Positions 36,412 through 48,459 are shown, counted from the stretch's first letter. The stretch: DNA of 64,000 nt from Paracentrotus lividus (GCA_940671915.1 CALNVZ010002100.1:16793997-16857996); one strand, 5' to 3'. Made by a program: numbers and translations. Notes: generated from the sequence alone by a model not told the origin.

Positions 36412-37408
36412 CACTGTCCGTCATAAAGGTGGAATATTTTTTTGCCGCTATAGCGACATGATTTTGCTCTGACTTTAATTTCTTCAATTTGTTTGTACCT
36501 GCTTTTTCTTTTTTGGACCCTGGCTATATCTTGGACATTCTTCCAACCCTTCACGTGGACCTTTTTCCAAAAAAGTTTTGTCAACCCCCGTGGTGCCCAT
36601 TTTTGTCATTTTTTCTCATTTTGGGGCCCCTTTTTGTTTTCCCTGCCAATCAAGCCCCCCTCAGTCCTACCCCCAGGAAACGCGACTGAGGTGTATTGTT
36701 TTATATTGTTCTTTAAATTAAATCTATATTTCTGGGGACAGGCTTAGGTCTCTTGTCTAGGGGAGGAGTTGAAGTAAAAAAACAAGATTGGTGAAAATTC
36801 GAAATATTTTATTCCATCTTTATGCTGAAAACAAAAGAAATGAAAAACCACCTGTAACCCTTAAATATAATAATTTCCCCCTTAAATTTTGTTTAGCCTT
36901 GATGACAAGGCTCTAAATAGTCATTACTGATAATATTTTATTTTGATTTATGTTTGGTTGAGATTTTACAATGCAATTTAGGGAAGATAGAAATTTTCAT
37001 GGTGTAAAAATGAATAAAATGAATGCTGAACCCCAATCAAAATACATTTTGACCCCTCCCCTAGACAAAAGAGTCGAGCCTGTAACCATAAATCTAGATT
37101 TAATTTAAAGAACAGTAACAAATCTCCACCTCAGACGTGTTTCCTTGGGGTAGGACTGAGGGGGCCTTGGTGGCTCGCGTGAACAAAAAAGGGCCCGAAA
37201 AATAAGAAAAAATGACGAAAATGGCCATCTTCTGGGGTGACAAACTTTTTTGAAATAAAATCCCCGGGAAGGGTTGAGGGAGCGTCCAAGATATACCCAG
37301 GATCCCAGAAAGTGAAAGCGGTGAAAAACACATTCAAGAAATTAATAACGGAGAAACATAATGTCGCTTGAGCCCGAAAAAAATATTCCACCTTTATGAC
37401 GAACCGTG
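36412..37408. mobile_element. 997-bp fold-back element, copy B
   Basis: TA flanks (36410-36411 and 37409-37410). The left terminus CACTGTCCGTCATAAAGG and the right terminus (inverted, CACGGTTCGTCATAAAGG) start arms that pair over nearly the whole element. The internal order (GGACCCTGGCTATATCTTGG, TTTTTGTCATTTTTTCTCAT, GTCTCTTGTCTAGGGGAGG) is shared with copy A at 19252-20250. No transposase frame, so it is non-autonomous. Confidence 0.88.
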
Positions 37409-38765
37409 TATGTTGACCCTTTCAATAAGCAAACCCTTCGACCAATGTAATGATCTGAATAATGAATCCAGCATCTGTCCTTGTTTTTATCCTCTCACCT
37501 ACTTTCTCTTTAAGGTTAAGGTTAATACAGAATGTGAAAAAATACACAGAGATTAAGGAATAATTTTACTTCCCAAATTTGATTAGCAGTTTTGGTTGAT
37601 GTGGAAGTACTTTTCAACAAAGTGTGTATAGTCCTATGTAAAAAAAAAAGTTGTTATACAAAAGAAATTTTGTTTAGCAATCATACACAAATGCATAACA
37701 AATTGCTATGCGATACCAGGAAAATTATTCCCTGGAGATTAAATTGAAAAAGAAAAAAAAAAACTCTTATCAATATACCATTAAAACTTATTTATCTTGA
37801 ATCAGTTGTATTAATTTGCCAAAATATATACATACTACCTTTGGAATATGAACAAACCTTTTTTTTTTTTTTTTTAAATACTTCAAGTTTAATAGAAATA
37901 CGGCTTTTCACCAAATCAATAGTAAACAAGTATGTGGTAGAAAGATGAAGATATACCTTTCTCAACCAAATTACTGTTTTGGGACATCCAAAAACTCAAA
38001 TGTTGTTCAAAAGGTTGGCATCTCTGTATTGTAAGACATTTGACAACAGCCTATCTAAAGTTTATAAATAAAATAAAAATAGATCGAGCTTATACAGGTT
38101 TACAATTGGGTATTTACGTCAAGGTCGACCGACGTAACAAACGCCAGGTTGTGACCCCACCCTGCACCGGTGTTCCGAACCCACGTCACTGGGCCACAGT
38201 GGACCCAAGTTTCAATTTCCCCTTTGGTGATGAGGCCTATAGTGTCCTAATTCAAGCATGGACCACGAAGGAATGATGATCAAGCACTGGACTTTAAAGG
38301 TCATGCTTACGATCATGGCATTAGAAGTTCACATGCATGAAAATGTAATCTTGTCCATTAGATATATAGATTTTTGGCTGAGAAGTATTAAGTATACCAA
38401 ATTGAATAACAGGAAATTCGATACCACCAAATCCAGTCTTGTTATAACTTGGGTTATATAGATTTTCATTCTTTACAGAATTTTATTTAGGATGTTAAGA
38501 TAAAAAAGGCCAAAATGATTCGATGGCACAAGTTGTAGCGGTGCAGTATATAGTCATTGTACCTATAGTAGGGACATTCTAATTAATATCTGTTCAAATT
38601 TGTTCCCTCTAGAAATAAAATCTTTTGGCAGGATACTCTGATTTATGAATTAATATTTGTTGATCGTCTGATAATTTATAAATACACATTCACAATGAAA
38701 ATATTTGGTAAATCTAATCTTATTGCAAAGGCCGTGAAGAAAGAGAAAGTAAAAAAAAAAAAAAA

Positions 38766-38790
38766 NNNNNNNNNNNNNNNNNNNNNNNNN
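38766..38790. other. Assembly gap of 25 N
   Basis: Exactly 25 N follow a poly-A run. A fixed 25-N spacer is the convention of some long-read gap-filling tools when a gap is over-filled. It sits about 290 bases before the error-rich first copy of the 12-kb duplication. Confidence 0.95.
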
Positions 38791-38990
38791 AGGTCTACGT
38801 TTGGTTGGTCTCTATTCCATGGCCTTTAAATCTAACATTACATGTAGCCCTTTGCAGGAAACTTGGACACTGTTTCACATTCACATTACATTTGTTCACA
38901 TCCTTCTGTTTCAAATTAACTCCCGTATCATGTTCCGATTCGCTGCCTTCCTTCTTTCATTGGTTCCGTCTGCCCTCATTTCATAGTCAT

Positions 38991-39420
38991 GGATTTTCCT
39001 CCTTTCGCGGGGAGGGGGGGGGTCACCGTTGTGCAGGTGTGGTGAAAGTTTGAGATCATCACTAACTGCTTAAGATTCCCCAAGAATGAGATATGTTTGT
39101 GGGCAAAGGGCTTCTCAGCTGCAGCTGATTTTGGAGAGGAGTGGTGGAAAAGGGGGCGATGGAAGTTTAAGATCATCAATAACTGTTTAAAACTATATTT
39201 TTTTAAAAGGATTTCTTTGTGGGAAAGGGTTTTCTCAGCTGTAGCCTTTTGTCCTCACTTTGAGTCCTTGCAATTCCTCCATCTTGGATGGGAGGGGATG
39301 GATGTCACTGTATACATGTATGGTGAAGTGTTGGTTGAAGTTTGAGATCTTCGAGCAATATCTGCTTAAGACTCAAGAACAGAGTGTTGTAGGGAAAGAG
39401 CTTTTTCAAGGCAACAACAA
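38991..39420 (+). repeat. Degenerate ~155-bp tandem repeat (three units)
   Basis: Units near 39040-39125, 39160-39245 and 39330-39420 share GAAGTTT(G/A)AGATC, a middle ACTG(C/T)TTAA, and GGGAAAG(G/A)G(C/T)TTTCTCA-like sequence. The last two units recur in the second copy of the large duplication (51685-52030). The duplication junction falls inside one unit. Confidence 0.6.
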
Positions 39421-40663
39421 TTTTATTGAACAACCCACAGTACTTGAAAATGACTTTCTTTGATGAACATGAGGGACCCATGTGGATTGTGTCAGTCATC
39501 TTTCTTGATTTAATTAATCTTGACTGTCAGTGTCTTAATCCTTCTTTTTGAACCCCACCCTCTGATCCCATTACCTCCCCTTAACCCCTCTAGCTCCTTC
39601 ATTTACCTCCAGCTTCCTGGGATACAAGAGATATCTTGATTCTGGATGCTGAAAAAATCAGACAAGACCAAAAGAAATCTCTGAAAAGTCTACATGAATA
39701 TCGGTTAGGAACTTTTTGTTTGTTTAGCATATCCTACATAACAAAAAAAAGAAGATTTCTCCAAGAAAGAATGTAAATGGTATGGAGAATCAAATGATAG
39801 AATAGAAATACAAAATGAAAAACTAATTGGGTGGCAATTATCAATAGCCAGGAGAACGAATAGACATGAATGTAACATTCATGGATATGCCCACATCAAT
39901 ATTGACTTACAAAATGAAATAATTTGGAGACATTTTCAGCATCTTCAAAGGACTCACAAAGTGTTTCAATTTACACTAGAAATAACAACCCCAAATCAAA
40001 ACCAGCGAAACAGTAAAAATGCATTACAGAGAATGGCAAAATTACGATCAGGTTTAGCAAGTCTTTGCAATGTGACTAAACTGTACACAATGCTCTTGTC
40101 TTCTGTATTTATGCCCTAGCTCCTAAATTCCACCTGGAATGCCAAACTAGACCAAACCTTCTTTTATTCATTAACTGTTCCTTCCCGGACAATGGAAAAT
40201 CTTGAATGGGATAAAGAAGAATCAGCCTCTTTCCCACTCATAGAGCAAAGTGTGTGAGTAATCAAGGAGTGCCAGACAGTCGGTCAGTTGAGACCCTCCG
40301 ACCAGTCACGCAAAATGATTCCATTCACAATTCTGTCAATTTGATTCTTGTCAAGGAACGACCAAAATATATGAAGAGTTCTTAGTATTTCTATTCTGCT
40401 TTATAAACTGCATGTATTGAATGTGTATCAATTATAGCTTTTAACTCCATTTTAACGCATGTGATGCCAAAACTGCATTTTTGTAAGGATTTTGCACAGG
40501 TCCAATAAAAATAAATCTCATCTTCTTACATGTAGTTGATAGTTAAAAACAGTTATAACTCTTTTATATTCCATGAAAGGATCACTGTCAAGGACCATCA
40601 GGAAGATAAATGTTAAACTGAAATGAGCACTCTACAGAGTGGATACGTGCGCAATACAAATCA

Positions 40664-40690
40664 CATTATTATTATTATTATTATTATTAA
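40664..40690 (+). repeat. (TTA)n microsatellite, copy 1
   Basis: About nine TTA units just upstream of the tRNA array. The second copy is at 53285-53312. Confidence 0.9.
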
Positions 40691-40828
40691 ATAACCATTT
40701 TATATATGATTATGATCACATTAGAGCAGTCCCTCATGATATAAACACCTGATTAATACCTTACAGCATAAAATTATTGTAAAAACTTATTTTAGGATTT
40801 CTACCCAAGAATATTTTAATCAAATATG

Positions 40829-40882
40829 TTAGAGCGCCTGACTAGATCCAGGAGGTCTCTGGTTCGAATCCCGATGGTACCC
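40829..40882 (+). tRNA. 5'-truncated tRNA-Thr-like sequence
   Basis: Starts at TTAGAGCGCCTGAC in the D-arm and lacks the acceptor and A box. Keeps the B box GGTTCGAATCC. Two bases are missing in the anticodon loop compared with the other units. Not a functional gene. Confidence 0.7.
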
Positions 40883-41092
40883 ATTTTTCTTTGCTCATTT
40901 TTCATATTATATATTTCTTTGGTCAGTTTCCCAAATTATTCAAAATTTATAATAAAAAGCTGCATCACTTCACCGTGATCCCTCGCATTTACTCCAAGTG
41001 ATTCTATCCTTCGGGTTTATGCCAGTTTCTATAGCTTCTGACCACTCGAGCATTGAAGAGTTAACGGGTATTAGGGGACAACCCCTACGGGG

Positions 41093-41165
41093 CTTACTAT
41101 AGCTCAGTAGTAGAGCGCCTGACATAGTATCAGGAGGTCTCTGGTTCGAATCCGATGGTACCCCA
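41093..41165 (+). tRNA. tRNA-Thr(AGU)-like, unit 2 of copy 1
   Basis: A box TAGCTCAGTAG... and B box region are present, but the unit has small indels in the D-loop, anticodon stem and T-stem compared with its neighbours, which look like sequencing errors. Confidence 0.6.
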
Positions 41166-41374
41166 TTTTCTTTGCTCATTTTTTCATATTATATATTTTC
41201 TTGTCAGTTTCCCAAATTATTCAAAATTTTAATAAAAAGCTGCATCACTTCACCGTGATCCCTCGCATTTACTCCAAGTTGATTTCTATCCTTCGGTTTA
41301 TGCCAGGTTTCTATAGCTTCTGACCACTCGAGCATTGAAGAGTTAACGGGTATTAGGGACAACCCCTACCGGGG

Positions 41375-41449
41375 CTTACTATAGCTCAGTAGGTTAGAGC
41401 GCCTGCTAGTATCCAGGAGGTCTCTGGTTCGAATCCCGATGGTACCCCA
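41375..41449 (+). tRNA. tRNA-Thr(AGU)-like, unit 3 of copy 1
   Basis: D stem GCTC/GAGC, B box GGTTCGAATCC and TTTT stop are present. Two bases are missing at the end of the anticodon stem (GCCTGCTAGT instead of GCCTGACTAGT). Confidence 0.65.
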
Positions 41450-41661
41450 TTTTCTTTGCTTCATTTTTTCATATTATTATTTCTGGTCAGTTTCCCAAAT
41501 TATTCAAAATTTATAATAAAAAAAGCTGCAATCACTTCACCGTGATCCCTCGCATTTACTCCAAGTTGATTTCTATCCTTCGGTTTATGCCCAGGTTTCT
41601 ATAGCTTTCTGACCACTCGAGCATTGAAGAGTTAACGGGTATTAGGGACAACCCTCCGGGG

Positions 41662-41737
41662 CTTACTATAGCTCAGTAGGTTAGAGCGCCTGACTAGTAT
41701 CCAGGAGGTCTCTGGTTCGAATCCCGATGGTACCCCA
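41662..41737 (+). tRNA. tRNA-Thr(AGU)-like, unit 4 of copy 1
   Basis: The full unit reads a D stem GCTC/GAGC, an anticodon stem CCTGA/CCAGG with loop CTAGTAT (anticodon AGT, U33 present), a T-arm with loop TTCGAAT, and an acceptor CTTACTA/TGGTACC that has two mismatches. The A box (TAGCTCAGTAGG) and B box (GGTTCGAATCC) are perfect Pol III promoters. The acceptor mismatches suggest a tRNA-derived repeat or pseudogene rather than a working tRNA. Confidence 0.7.
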
Positions 41738-42688
41738 TTTTCTTTGCCATTTTTTCATATTATATATTTCTGGTCAGTTTCCCAAATAATTCAAAATTTA
41801 ATCAAATATGTGTTAAATCAAAGGAAGATGTGAAGTTAGTCACTGTAAATAAAAAAATAACAAATAAATCAAAACAAGTAACAAAATTTCCTGGTACTGT
41901 ACTTCAAAACGTAAACAGTTCCCTGTTGTAACAGCACTGTTTTCATCAACATTATTTCCATCTAGGGAAAACTTAAATCAAAAGCAAGTTCATTTTTGTT
42001 CGAAAACAAAGTAACCTTCGTGCCAATCCTAAAATAGCTCACATTCTTTTGGCTTCCTGAAATCTGGGAAATTGGTTGCATGTGGCTAATGGCTTTATTA
42101 TGTAAGTGTCAAATCTTTGTCTAATGTTTCAACATGGGGTGTGCCTGTGCTGACGAAATGCATTGTAATCCTTCAGAGGCAGCACATCACCACCCCTTGT
42201 GATCCGTGTGTGTAAATTTGATTAATCGTAACCGTGCAGTAGTCTGTTGTAACAAGACTCATTTGTTTTTTTTTCAAATATGTCCATAAATTTTGGGAAG
42301 TCTCGCCTAAATTTGTTAGTTTCTGGTTTATAGGTGTCTCATTTCTTGAGCAAGTTTCAAGGAGGAGACTCACGTTATAATTGTATAGTCTTGATATTCA
42401 GGCTATTTTTTGTATTGGAAGTGAATAAGGGTCTGGAGGTGCAAAACTAGTCATGGAAATAATTAGCAGACAATCTTGTGAAAGTTGCTGGGGTGTGAGT
42501 CTGTGTCTCCCCTAATTGTAGACAGGTTATTTGGGGTCTGGGGTGGTTAAAAATGTTAAATAATTTTTAAGTTGAAGATGAGTTCATTTTTGCTATAACA
42601 CAGATTTCACACAATGATAATAATACTGAATACATGTGTTTATTATAGCGCTTTTTCTATGAGTAGATATCAAAAGCGCATGGACCCT

Positions 42689-42808
42689 AGCCTGATAATG
42701 CTTGGGCCTTATCTTCATAGGTAAACAGCTTTATATGTTCCATATTAGCCTGATTATGCTTGGGCTTATCTTCATTAGTTAAACAGCTTTTATGTTCCAT
42801 ATTAGGAA
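42689..42808 (+). repeat. 58-bp tandem duplication
   Basis: AGCCTGATAATGCTTGGGCC to TTCCATATT occurs twice in a row. It is also present in copy 2 at about 54743-54863, so it predates whatever doubled the region. Confidence 0.85.
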
Positions 42809-45160
42809 TTTGAAGCAGTTTAAAAACTATTTATCAATCAACATGGTCTTTAGAAATAAAGGATATTTTGGGGGAGGGATCTAAAGTATTTATTTTATTT
42901 TCAGTATAAGTCTTTTTTTTATTTATTTATACAGCTCAAATAGGTCTTAGTCCATTAACTTGTTATTTAGCTTTTATATACAGATAATAAAAGATTGATC
43001 TTGGGCATTTTAGCTACATTTCTTCTCTCTACCCTGGTGTGTTTATGGATACCCAGAAAAGGAATGGAATAAGTATGCCTCTATAATATTGGCTGCCAAG
43101 ATGTTAAATAATCTTGTGCGATTGGACAGGTGTCAGAAAGACTTATAAGAATCTGATGAATGGAGGTAATAATAATTGTGAGGGTTTATAGATGGAACTG
43201 TTTCATATTAACTACTATAAAATATAACAATTACTAATCAACAAGAGCTTAATTTAAAAACTTGTATGTGTTTTACAATTGAATTTGGGTGTTTTGTAGT
43301 CATGGATATCAAGAAAAATTATCAAATTCTAGAGTTACTATGCTTTGTCTTTAAAAACAAAAAGAAAATACAGAAATACCAATAAAGCATCATGATTCAA
43401 AAGCATGTTGACAGAATTAATGAAAACTTTGTAAAATAAATCAGCATTCACTGTCATCCTCGTAATCATGCTTAATAAAATATGTCTCCAAACATCCAGG
43501 CACTCTCTCCAATGAAAACCTATAATAGAATACAAATGATAATCAATTCGCCCACCTTTTTTAAAGTAATGCTTTGACATTGTTGATCTTGATATACTTT
43601 CTTATTCCTATCAGTTTCTGTGATCTGTCTCTTGTGGAGCTCTAGACGAAGTGTTTGATCTTGTTCCGCTTGCTTTAAAGTAGGAGTCAGTGGCGTAGCT
43701 TGGGTAAAAAATGAGGGGGAGGGCGACAGTCTGTTGGGGGACTTGCCCAGTGTGGGGAAAAATACACCACCTGCCCAATTTGTGAGTACAATAATTTCAC
43801 ATTCTTTTTTATTTCTTCCCACTTGTCTCCACTTGCCTTTTTTCCTTCTATTTTTGCCATTTTATTGGTGTGGGTAAAGAACATGCCGCCTCAGTGTCCG
43901 CCATAGCGTTAATGTTGGGAGTGTTCACTTTGAGGGAGATTGTTTGCGTGTTGTTGGTTGTGTTTTATCACATCTTGATGAGATGTGAGTGCACGCTACG
44001 GAATATATCTGTTCTACCCACTGACTTGTAAAAAGTAAAAGTAAGAATGACATTTGTTTTTATAGGGTTTTATTGATTTGTTCAATTTTTATTAGTTAAT
44101 ATACAGCTCAATGCAAATTGCCTTCATCCTGTCCTATTTTAGCCTCTTGACCTTGTGAAAAGAATTAACATATTGTACACCTACTCAAAACATTGTTATT
44201 TATTTCCTGGCAAAGAGGGCAACATTTCAGTTATGGGAATATTGTTTGTCTCTGTTTTGTTGGAATGACTCAAAGGAAATAGTGGGTCAATCTGATAAAA
44301 AAATACTTTTTTTTTCTTTTTGTCAAAGATAGGATTCTTGCTTTGGGGTTTTATTTATGAAGAAGTAGATAACAGTAAGTTATTACTTTTCCCTTGATGA
44401 AACATATAATGCAAATTCATTTAGTCTATAAAAATTCCTTTAAAAAAATTAACCTGCTGTTTTTCATTCTTCCATGATGAGTCATGTACATTACTTAATG
44501 TAGCCCTGGATTTCATGTGGTTTGAAATTCTGTGGTAAAAAGCGGGTAGTATCAAGATCGATACTTTCTTATCAAAAGTTCAAGATATTATTATACTCCT
44601 TATTTTAAGTTCAATCGATCAATCTTTCAAACCACCTCCTTGGAGCTGCATGGTTCTTCGGAAAAGAAGGTATAAAGGATTGTTGAGTCCTAATTAAGAA
44701 GGTCGTTCACTTGATGATGAACCTTGTCCGAAGGTCGTTTGCCTGTGATGAAGAATTTTTTTTTTTTAAAGACGTGCACTTGGGACTCAGCCTGCCAAGG
44801 ACAGAGGGATGCCTCATCATTCGTGACTCACATGTCAAGCTCGATTGTTTGATGGTTACGTTTGAAAGAGGGAACTGAAATATGAATTTTAAAGGACATT
44901 CTGACAGAGATTGGTAGCGGTAGGTATGACAGAGAAAAAGAGAATGGGATCGGACATAGGGAGAAAGTGAGAGTGATTTTGACAGAGAAAACAGAATAAG
45001 ACAATAAGTTACAGGAACAGGGGCAAAGAAGAAAAAGTAAAAAGATGTGAGGCTTGGTTGCACATAGCTTGCTGTGCACCTTTGTTATTCATTTATGATT
45101 CATATTTTTAAAATGGAACACACTTCAAATTAATTGATTAAGTTTATAGGTTTAATAGTA

Positions 45161-45486
45161 TTGGTTAATTGATGGGTAATATATAATTAATAGAATGAAG
45201 ATTAGAACATTTACCAGAGGGGTTTACATTAGTGGTTAATTGATGGGTAATATGTAATTAATAGAATGAAGATTAGAACATTTACCAGAGGGTTTACATT
45301 AGTGGTTAATTGATGGGTAATATATGATTAATAGAATAAAGATTAGAACATTTACCAGAGGGTTTACATTAGTGGTTAATTGATTGGTAATATGTAATTA
45401 ATAGAATGAAGATTAGAACATTTACCAGAGGGGTTTACATTAGTGGTTAATTCATGGGTAATATATGATTAATAGGACATTTACCA
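45161..45486 (+). repeat. ~70-bp minisatellite, five units, copy 1
   Basis: The unit starts TGGTTAATTGATGGGTAATA and includes GAATGAAGATTAGAACATTT and ACCAGAGGGGTTTACATTAG. Five units, the last truncated. The same five units with the same unit-specific variants are at 57231-57554. Confidence 0.92.
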
Positions 45487-46506
45487 TAACAGTATGCTGA
45501 TATAGCTTTCATAGATAGATAGGAGGGCATTAACTACCAACTGCTACAGCAATTATTGACCTCTTATTTTGTCATTGTAAACTTGATAAATTCATGATTC
45601 ACCAAGGGGCTCTATGAATGTGACAAATGTAGGAAACATAAATCATGAACATAAATCATCATACAATGTATGGACGACAGTAATTGGTTTATCCATTTTT
45701 CTAACAAGAAGGATACATGAATGTCCATAGGCATTTTAGTCATGGAACTTAAACCATGCTGTCATCGTTGAATGTGGTATAATCACTTGACTTAACGCTG
45801 CAAGTGAAGATCTAATCTCTGACATATCACATACATGTATTGTCCTTAAGGTATTTTTCTGCAATGCTTTCTCCCACCAGTGTAAAATGCATATTATTAC
45901 ATGTACCTTATTTTCCCTCGTTTTATTTAAAGTTGATAGTATTATGATATCGAGTATTTTTGTCTTCATAAAAAATCAATCATTTGGGATGATTAACATA
46001 CCATGGCCATTGAACTGTTCTCAAACATGTTTAATAACAGTGTTTGAGATGTTTTTACACAAGCAACAAAGAATTGTGCCAAGATTGTGCTTGCCATTTT
46101 GAAAACATTAAGGTATATACAGAGGTAGATTTGAAAAAGAGCTGTGAAGACACACCTTTGCTGAGGTGATGAGTTGAAAAAAACCTTTCATAAATAGGAT
46201 ATCACTAGAAGTAAGTCTCATGTCATTGTGAGGTATGATCTGTCATCATTTTCCTTGCTTTTTCTCTTACTTTCTCAAGGGAGAGACCTGACATGTGCTA
46301 CTATCACCCCTTGTCTAGCAAATAAAAGATGTCAGGTGTCGATCATGGAGCAGACAATTTGATTGCTTACTTTATTTGCTTTTAGTCATTAAAAAGAGGT
46401 TCTCTATTCCCTGGTTAGAAACTTATTGTCAGCAAGCTCTTTGCATTTCCTTATGTTGTTACAAAGGATTCATTGTTTTGACTATCTTATTCTCTTTCTA
46501 TTTTTT

Positions 46507-46613
46507 CCAAAGCAAATGCCAGCTCGATCTTTTAGATCTCACTGACTCTTCTACACTAAATATGAGGCCATCAAGGATGCTGCCATTGATCATTCTAAAA
46601 TTATTTAATGTTT
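46507..46613 (+). pseudogene. Relic duplicate of the penultimate exon, copy 1
   Basis: CTCTTCTACACTAAATATGA at 46546 and the following bases encode LFYTKYEAIKDAAID (46546-46590), against LFYTKDEAIMDAAIE in the real exon. The 5' half is decayed and has stops. Copy 2 counterpart at 58559-58656. Confidence 0.75.
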
Positions 46614-46685
46614 ATTTTTCATTCTTTTCGACTAACTTTATCTAATTATTTGTTTATCATTCTCCTTCTTTACTTTCTTCTCAAG

Positions 46686-46845
46686 GGACAAGTGGACCCT
46701 CATCCTAGCATCCCAAGTATTACCTGTGATAGACAGACTCTTCTATACTAAAGATGAGGCCATTATGGTATGCCTGCTTATTGAGCTTGTTCATGTCTTA
46801 CTCTAAGAAGTTTGGCAAAGATTATTGAGAAGAATTCTCAAGGAG
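46686..46845 (+). pseudogene. Frameshifted copy of the penultimate exon (duplication copy 1)
   Basis: Same sequence as the exon 58735-58889 but with extra T residues in at least five places (for example ATGGTATGCCTGCTTATTG for ATGGATGCCGCTATTG, ACTCTAAG for ACTCAAG, GATTATTG for GATATTG), giving several frameshifts. The acceptor and the donor GTAAGT are kept. The scattered T insertions look like raw long-read error. If instead real, this copy could not encode the domain. Confidence 0.88.
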
Positions 46846-48241
46846 GTAAGTATATTTTTTTAGTTCGTCATATTTGTTTGATGCTTCTTTCTATCTAACA
46901 ATATATTGCTTGGGAAATAAGTATTAGACCAAATCATTTTAAGCTCCCAATTTTTTTTTCCTTAATTTTATTTCTCAAGCTTATAGGGCAAGTCTAACGC
47001 TATTTGCGATGTAACAAACGGGACATTCAGAGACCAAAACAGTCTTTTTTTAATAAATTTAAATTGGAATCCCAATCCTTAGGTATATTTTTGAAGGTAC
47101 TAAAAACCTTCAACAAAATCATAAATAATAATTGAAATAACTCAATTCATATTTTATTTGATAATTTATTCATTCATAACACATGGGACCAGAAAAAATG
47201 GTGTTTTTTTATTTTGAATTTGTTCACATGATACTAGGAATTTAAAAAGCAGATAAAAACTTGCATAGTCACATCCTCTTAACCATGTAATAACTTTGTA
47301 AATACATATTTTATGTCAATACAGCCTCACATTTTCTGGCAAGGTCAAGTTTATATAAAATATGCACTGTAACACACACGGACAATTATTCAATGAAATA
47401 TTTTCCATTAAATATTTGCATTGCCAGGCTTAGCACATGTTGTGTAAAAAGATCCCACTGATAAAAAAAAGAACCATTATACAATACATTACTGTAATAA
47501 AGTAAATATTTTGTTTCATTACTCGAGGTGGGATGATATTGAACAGAAAATATGTACTTTTGGGTTATATTCTATAACAACCTTTAGAAACTATGGTTGA
47601 AAATAGCATTTTTAATGCATTTTATCATTTTTTTCATGAATATTAATGAGCCTTGTTGACGTCATATGACCTTGAAATGACTTTTGACCTTCATTGGCAT
47701 TAAAGTTTATATTCATACACTTGTTGGTGAATTGTGATACATTATATGTACCTTTAAAACCTCACTGACACACTTGACACCCAAAATAGTCGAAAAATTG
47801 AAAATCACCACCTCAGAACAAATAGCTTGGAATTGCCCTATATTCAAATTGTGCTTTTCTATGTCTTTTTCATTTGCAAGTTGAAAAGGGATCCAAATTT
47901 TAGCAGCGACTTTATTTCTTTGTCCATTAAACCATGTGAATAAAAATCAAACAATTGGAATTAGGACTTGAAGCAATAGTTGGTTAAAGCTGAAATACTT
48001 CTTCCCATTTTTTAAACTGATGGTTTGGCTTTAATCAGTTATTATAGTTTTATATTAATTTGACCCCTACCCAATGCTTGCTTTCCCCAAAACAAAATTG
48101 CACTTAAGTCACCTGCACTGCATCCCTGGTAATCCAGTAGCTTAAGAAAAGTTTCCTTAAATATCAATTCCACCTTCTTTCTCCTCTTCCTCCATATCCT
48201 TTCACATTGCTACATCACTGCCTCTCTCTCTCTCATTTCAG

Positions 48242-48459
48242 GTCTGTTCCGCCACAAGTTCCGGGACGACTGCCGGACCTGCTACCACGGTTGGGCAAGC
48301 TGCACACCAGGGTCAATGACCTGGTTGCGAAGGAGACGGAAGCGGGAGAGATTGACCTGGGACGACATGCTGCATGCTTCCTCTGCTCTGCTCACTGAGT
48401 GAGGCCCTTAAACCCTTTCACTACCAGACCTACTCCGTCAAGGAGTCCAAACAATGTGA
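48242..48459 (+). pseudogene. Frameshifted copy of the last exon (duplication copy 1)
   Basis: Matches 60294-60508 but has a lost T (CACGGTTGG for CACTGGTTGG), and insertions or losses at GACCTGGTTGCGAAGG, GACCTGGGACG, TTCCTCTGC, CCCTTTCAC, ACCAGACC and CCAAACAATG. The frame is lost after about 20 codons. Acceptor and flanking intron are intact in sequence. Confidence 0.88.

Larger units (their letters stand above)
35071..38765. other. Start of the large intron inside the con80-like domain
   Basis: Contains the 168-bp MITE (35141-35308), fold-back element B (36412-37408), a CpG-containing patch at 38095-38270 with an unassigned open frame, and poly-A just before the sequence gap. No exon supported. 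Confidence 0.7.
40812..41815 (+). repeat. Tandem tRNA-Thr-like array, copy 1 (one partial + three full units)
   Basis: Units of about 280-290 bases each contain a tRNA-Thr-like sequence, a TTTTCTTTGCTC-type Pol III stop, and an AT-rich then mixed linker. The array begins inside the tRNA D-loop and ends inside the linker. Both edges carry ATTTAATCAAATATGT or a close variant (near 40814-40829 and 41796-41811), which looks like a target-site duplication. Confidence 0.75.

Noticed and set aside
38040-38276. 78-codon open frame in a CpG-containing patch
   Set aside because: No recognised motif, no splice sites that fit the gene phases, and it lies deep in an intron.
40812-41815. CRISPR-like array (regular repeat and spacer)
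   Set aside because: The ~285-bp units are tRNA-like with identical linkers; this is eukaryotic DNA, and no variable spacers occur.
43688-43699. CAGTGGCGTAGC, a typical start of some hAT-like MITEs (also 55746-55757)
   Set aside because: No matching inverted end (GCTACGCCACTG) or 8-bp duplication found nearby, so an element cannot be bounded.
46686-48459. Copy-1 exons as a functional alternative 3' end
   Set aside because: Several frameshifts in both exons; indel-only divergence points to sequence error or artefact, not a second isoform.
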